Below, piece by piece: positions 7,119 through 8,976 of a DNA stretch of 8,976 nt. Position numbers and translations under genes: made by a program. This DNA is from an uncultured Rhodospirillales bacterium (GTDB lineage Bacteria > Pseudomonadota > Alphaproteobacteria > Acetobacterales > Acetobacteraceae). The stretch is from NCBI GenBank assembly GCA_903928045.1, contig CAIYPH010000605.1, positions 1-8,976 of the forward strand, in the 5' to 3' direction. Below the pieces are notes generated by a model, which worked only from the letters and a program-made list of their open reading frames with translations, did no database searches and was not told the origin of the DNA. Each line of letters opens with the position of its first letter. The first letter of the stretch is position 1.

Positions 7119-7315
7119 GTGCCGCTCTCCCGCGTCGCCTGCAGCGCCGCCTCGAACCCGGCCGGCTCATCCTCGAAGCGCATGGTGCCGCGCTGCGCCT
7201 CGAAGGCGCGGATGGTGTTGGCGAGATCGGCGGCCAGCCGGCGGGCGGGCTCGTTGGGCGGGGTCACCCCGTGCCAGGTCTCGATCATTGCTTCAGTCGC
7301 GGCGAGGAATTCCAT
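7115..7315 (-). CDS. AtzG-like / DUF4089 small GatC-fold partner protein
   Basis: A 66-residue, mostly helical protein with the look of the AtzG/DUF4089 family: an N-terminal helix, a PNEPARR-type turn into a second helix (about 21-42), then an extended, acidic tail (RFEDEPAGF). In known cases AtzG wraps the amidase AtzE as GatC does GatA, stabilising it. Here it precedes the amidase with a 4-base ATGA overlap, so a stoichiometric complex with that enzyme is the likely role (inference from context and family). A GGAG sequence about 8 bases before the ATG is a plausible ribosome binding site. It has no catalytic residues or membrane segment. The family call is by pattern and location, not a search. 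Confidence 0.8.
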   Translation of the reverse strand: MEFLAATEAMIETWHGVTPPNEPARRLAADLANTIRAFEAQRGTMRFEDEPAGFEAALQATRESGT

Positions 7316-7369
7316 GGTCTCGGCTCCGGTCGTGCAAGCGCGGAAGGCTAGACCATGAAGCGCGGCGAG

Positions 7370-8002
7370 TCAGCCGGGGCGCTCGGACAAAGCGAGGGTG
7401 ACGCCGAGGCCGAGCATCATCGCCGCCGAACCCTGACGCATCCGGCGCGAGACCAGGGGGGAGCGCAAAATCCGCGCGCGGATCGCCGCCGCGGCAAACA
7501 CCACGAGCGCATCGACGAGCGAATTCAGGCCGACCGATATCACGCCGAGCAGGATGAACTGGCGCATCACGCCGCCGGCGTCCGGCACGATGAACTGGGG
7601 CAGGAAGGCGAGCAGGAAGGCCGCGGTCTTGGGGTTGGTCATCTCAACCAGCACGCCTTGACGGAAGGCGCGGCGCGCGCCGGTCGTCGTCGCAGCGTCC
7701 TCGGTGATCGGCGCCGCCGCGGCCCGCCAGGTCACGATGCCGAGCCAGACCAAGTAGAGCGCGCCGCAGAGCTTGAGCACGGTGAAGGCCGCGGCACTGG
7801 CCAGCAGCAGCGCTGCCACGCCGAATGCCCCGGCAAGCACCTGCACCACACCGCCGAGCGCGGTGCCGAGCGTGGAGGCGATACCCTCGGCGCGGCCGCC
7901 GGCCAACGTGCGGCCGGCGACGTAGAGAATGCCGGGACCAGGCACCACGGCGATGGCGATGGCGGCGGCAAGGAAGATCAGAAACGCGGCGGTATCGGGC
8001 AT
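7370..8002 (-). CDS. LysE/RhtB family amino-acid exporter
   Basis: A 210-residue inner-membrane protein, typical of the LysE family. Hydrophobic segments lie near residues 5-29, 38-62, 68-90, 112-138, 146-175 and 191-206, matching the usual six. Family signatures are PGPGILYV (21-28) and NPKTAAFLLAFLPQF (123-137). It would export an amino acid or related small amino compound by proton exchange. ATG 8002 is chosen because it puts PGPG at the normal place; a reading from 8170 adds 56 polar residues not seen in the family. It ends 54 bases before the AtzG-like gene on the same strand, so it may lead that operon and protect against products of the amide hydrolases (inference). It diverges from the flavin reductase. 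Confidence 0.9.
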   Translation of the reverse strand: MPDTAAFLIFLAAAIAIAVVPGPGILYVAGRTLAGGRAEGIASTLGTALGGVVQVLAGAFGVAALLLASAAAFTVLKLCGALYLVWLGIVTWRAAAAPITEDAATTTGARRAFRQGVLVEMTNPKTAAFLLAFLPQFIVPDAGGVMRQFILLGVISVGLNSLVDALVVFAAAAIRARILRSPLVSRRMRQGSAAMMLGLGVTLALSERPG

Positions 8003-8172
8003 TGAAGCTCTTTCAGGACATGTCACGCCACCCTCGCGCCCGCCCCGGCCCCCGCGAAGGTCCGCCGAGGGGTTGAGTTGGCGGACCAATTCCGGCCTTC
8101 TCCGCGCTGGCACCTTTTGCGCCGCCCCGGTTTTCGGCATGATTGGCCGGCAAAACATGGGGGCAGACACGG
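8003..8172. promoter_or_regulatory. Divergent intergenic region with a perfect 8+8 base dyad
   Basis: This 170-base stretch separates the LysE gene (minus) from the flavin reductase (plus) and should hold promoters for both. The clear feature is the inverted repeat GGTCCGCC (8059-8066) and GGCGGACC (8080-8087), with a 13-base gap and half-sites 21 bases apart, about two helical turns. That geometry suits a dimeric regulator, though a hairpin in RNA is also possible. No T-run follows it. I could not assign convincing -35/-10 boxes. No regulator gene is in the window. Confidence 0.45.
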
Positions 8173-8652
8173 GTGGTCGATAAGCAGAGCTATCGGGAGG
8201 CGATGTCCCGCCTTGCCGCCGCGGTGAACATCATCACCACCACCGGCCCGGGCGGCACGCGCGGCTTCACCGCGTCGGCGGTATGCAGCGTGACCGACAC
8301 GCCGCCGACCCTGCTGGTGTGCCTCAACCGCAACAGCGATTCCAACCAGGCGCTGAAAGACAACGGCATCCTCTGCGTCAACACGCTCGCCGCCGGGCAG
8401 GAGGATCTCTCGCCGGTCTTCGCGGGGATGACCGGCCTGGAAGGTGAGGAGCGCTTCACCTTCGGTTCCTGGTCGACCCTGGTGACCGGGGCCGCGGTGC
8501 TGGACGGAGCCGTGGCGTCCTTCGACTGCCGGGTGGTGCAGACCAGCGAGGTGGGCACCCACACGGTGTTCTTCTGCGAGGTGGAGGCGGTGCGCAGCGT
8601 CGGCGAGAAGGGATTGCTGTATTTCGCGCGGGGGTATCACGCGATCGGGTGA
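8173..8652 (+). CDS. RutF/HpaC-type NADH:flavin reductase
   Basis: A 159-residue flavin reductase that would supply reduced FMN or FAD to a separate monooxygenase. The N-terminal half carries the family pattern AAVNIITT (16-23), then GFTASAVCSVTDTPPTLLV (31-49), LCVN (67-70), FAGMTG and EERF (92-95); later come ASFDCR (115-120) and the conserved G128-T129-H130. From memory this is closer to RutF (FMN reductase of the RutA pyrimidine oxygenase) than to HpaC, but neither RutA nor HpaB is in the window, so the partner is unknown. GTG 8173 is chosen because it gives VDKQSYREAMS, matching the start of RutF, with GGGGG 9 bases upstream; a TTG at 8143 is the other option. The gene is divergent from LysE and convergent with the partial gene at the right end. 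Confidence 0.88.
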   Translation: MVDKQSYREAMSRLAAAVNIITTTGPGGTRGFTASAVCSVTDTPPTLLVCLNRNSDSNQALKDNGILCVNTLAAGQEDLSPVFAGMTGLEGEERFTFGSWSTLVTGAAVLDGAVASFDCRVVQTSEVGTHTVFFCEVEAVRSVGEKGLLYFARGYHAIG

Positions 8653-8657
8653 AGGCG

Positions 8658-8706
8658 GGAAGCGTGTTCTTTTTGGTTTCGAGACCCAAAAAGAACTGCT
8701 TACTCC
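8658..8706. repeat. AT-rich hairpin repeat between convergent genes, possible bidirectional terminator
   Basis: A stem of 11 perfect pairs (8666-8676 with 8686-8696, nine-base loop) lies between the flavin reductase stop and the stop of the convergent partial gene. The left flank GGAAGCG and the right flank TGCTTACTCC resemble the outer ends of the 3596-3733 element, so it is a third member of that family. Its place between two convergent genes suits a terminator for both strands, but there is no U-tract after the stem. Its right edge contains the TTA that is the stop codon (8700-8702, minus strand) of the partial gene. Confidence 0.65.
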
Positions 8707-8943
8707 TCAATCAGCCTCCCCTGCGCATCCCGAATTTCCGGCCCATCAACGCGCGCCCGCCCATCGCCGAATTGGCGGTCGCGTTCTTGCAAAGCGGTGC
8801 GCAGCCCTTGTTCCTTGGCGACGCGGCGGAAGCGTTCGGTGCCGGGGGCGAGGTGGGCGCGGCCGTCGTTTTCGGCTGCAAGGCGTTGCAGGGTGCGGGC
8901 GCCCATCAGTTCGAGGCCGAGGTTGACGATGCGTTTATTGGCG
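8700..8943 (-). CDS. C-terminal fragment of a probable enoyl-CoA hydratase/isomerase (crotonase) family protein
   Basis: Only the last 80 or so residues are present, read from the contig end toward a TAA at 8702-8700. The visible part begins ANKRIVNLGLELMGART, continues through AENDGRAHLAPGT and GLRTALQERDRQFGDG, and ends GRLIEE. The KR-helix, the 'RAHL' segment and the 'GLxxALxxRDxxFGDG' ending recall C-termini of crotonase-family acyl-CoA enzymes; this is by eye and the catalytic part is missing, so the family is moderately supported and the reaction is not. A Met codon at 8906 is internal: the frame stays open up to the adapter. The true upstream sequence is lost because 8944-8976 is not genomic. 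Confidence 0.5.
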
Positions 8944-8976
8944 AGATCGGAAGAGCGTCGTGTAGGGAAAGAGTGT
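8944..8976. other. Illumina adapter sequence at the contig end (artefact)
   Basis: The last 33 bases begin AGATCGGAAGAGC and read on as the standard Illumina adapter; their reverse complement begins ACACTCTTTCCCTACACGAC, the universal adapter. This is library sequence left in the assembly and should be trimmed. The genomic sequence ends at 8943. Confidence 0.98.

Noticed and set aside
8003..8170. N-terminal extension of the LysE protein to 8170
   Set aside because: It adds 56 polar, Arg/Pro-rich residues before the first membrane segment, unlike the family, and would consume the whole divergent promoter region.
1..8976. CRISPR array, tRNA, rRNA, phage or defence genes
   Set aside because: I found no spaced direct repeats, no cloverleaf or rRNA-like sequence, and every sizeable supported gene is metabolic or transport-related.

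Overview
The window is GC-rich with dense, overlapping genes and reads as a chromosomal contig from an alphaproteobacterium. Acetobacteraceae (Roseomonas/Acidiphilium-like) is my best guess. It rests on protein character and on very AT-rich hairpin repeats between the genes, a kind I associate with that family; this is recollection, not a search result. Both ends look like assembly ends. Position 1 starts inside a repeat arm, and 8944-8976 is an Illumina adapter, not genomic DNA.

Layout. (1) 87-3587, plus strand: a tight operon of a dehalogenase-like HAD hydrolase, a small [2Fe-2S] ferredoxin, a FAD/NAD(P) oxidoreductase with a BFD-type iron-sulfur domain, and a DAO-family FAD oxidase. The last three are the subunits of an HcnABC/opine-oxidase/hydroxyproline-dehydrogenase type of dye-linked amine or imino-acid dehydrogenase. 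(2) 3596-3733: a MITE-like inverted-repeat element. (3) 3739-4674, plus: GhrA-type glyoxylate/hydroxypyruvate reductase. (4) 8002-4681, minus: a LysE/RhtB exporter, then an overlapping trio of AtzG-like (GatC-fold) small protein, amidase-signature hydrolase and asparaginase-like protein. (5) 8173-8652, plus: a RutF/HpaC-type flavin reductase, divergent from the exporter across a 170-base intergenic region with a perfect 8+8 base dyad. (6) 8943-8700, minus: the C-terminal end of a probable crotonase-family protein, cut by the contig end.

How it may work together (inference). The left operon could oxidise a secondary amine, opine or imino acid to a keto acid. If that product is glyoxylate or hydroxypyruvate, GhrA would reduce it. 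The right operon hydrolyses amides, and LysE could export the amino compounds released. This suits catabolism of an N-substituted amino acid or amide, but nothing in the sequence fixes the substrate. I see no defence system, CRISPR array, tRNA, rRNA, phage gene or transposase. The most unusual points are the MITE-like repeat family, the asparaginase-like protein with Gly where the family has a substrate-binding Asp, the amidase with a GatC-like partner but no GatB, a dehalogenase-like protein lacking halide-site residues, and the adapter at the right end.
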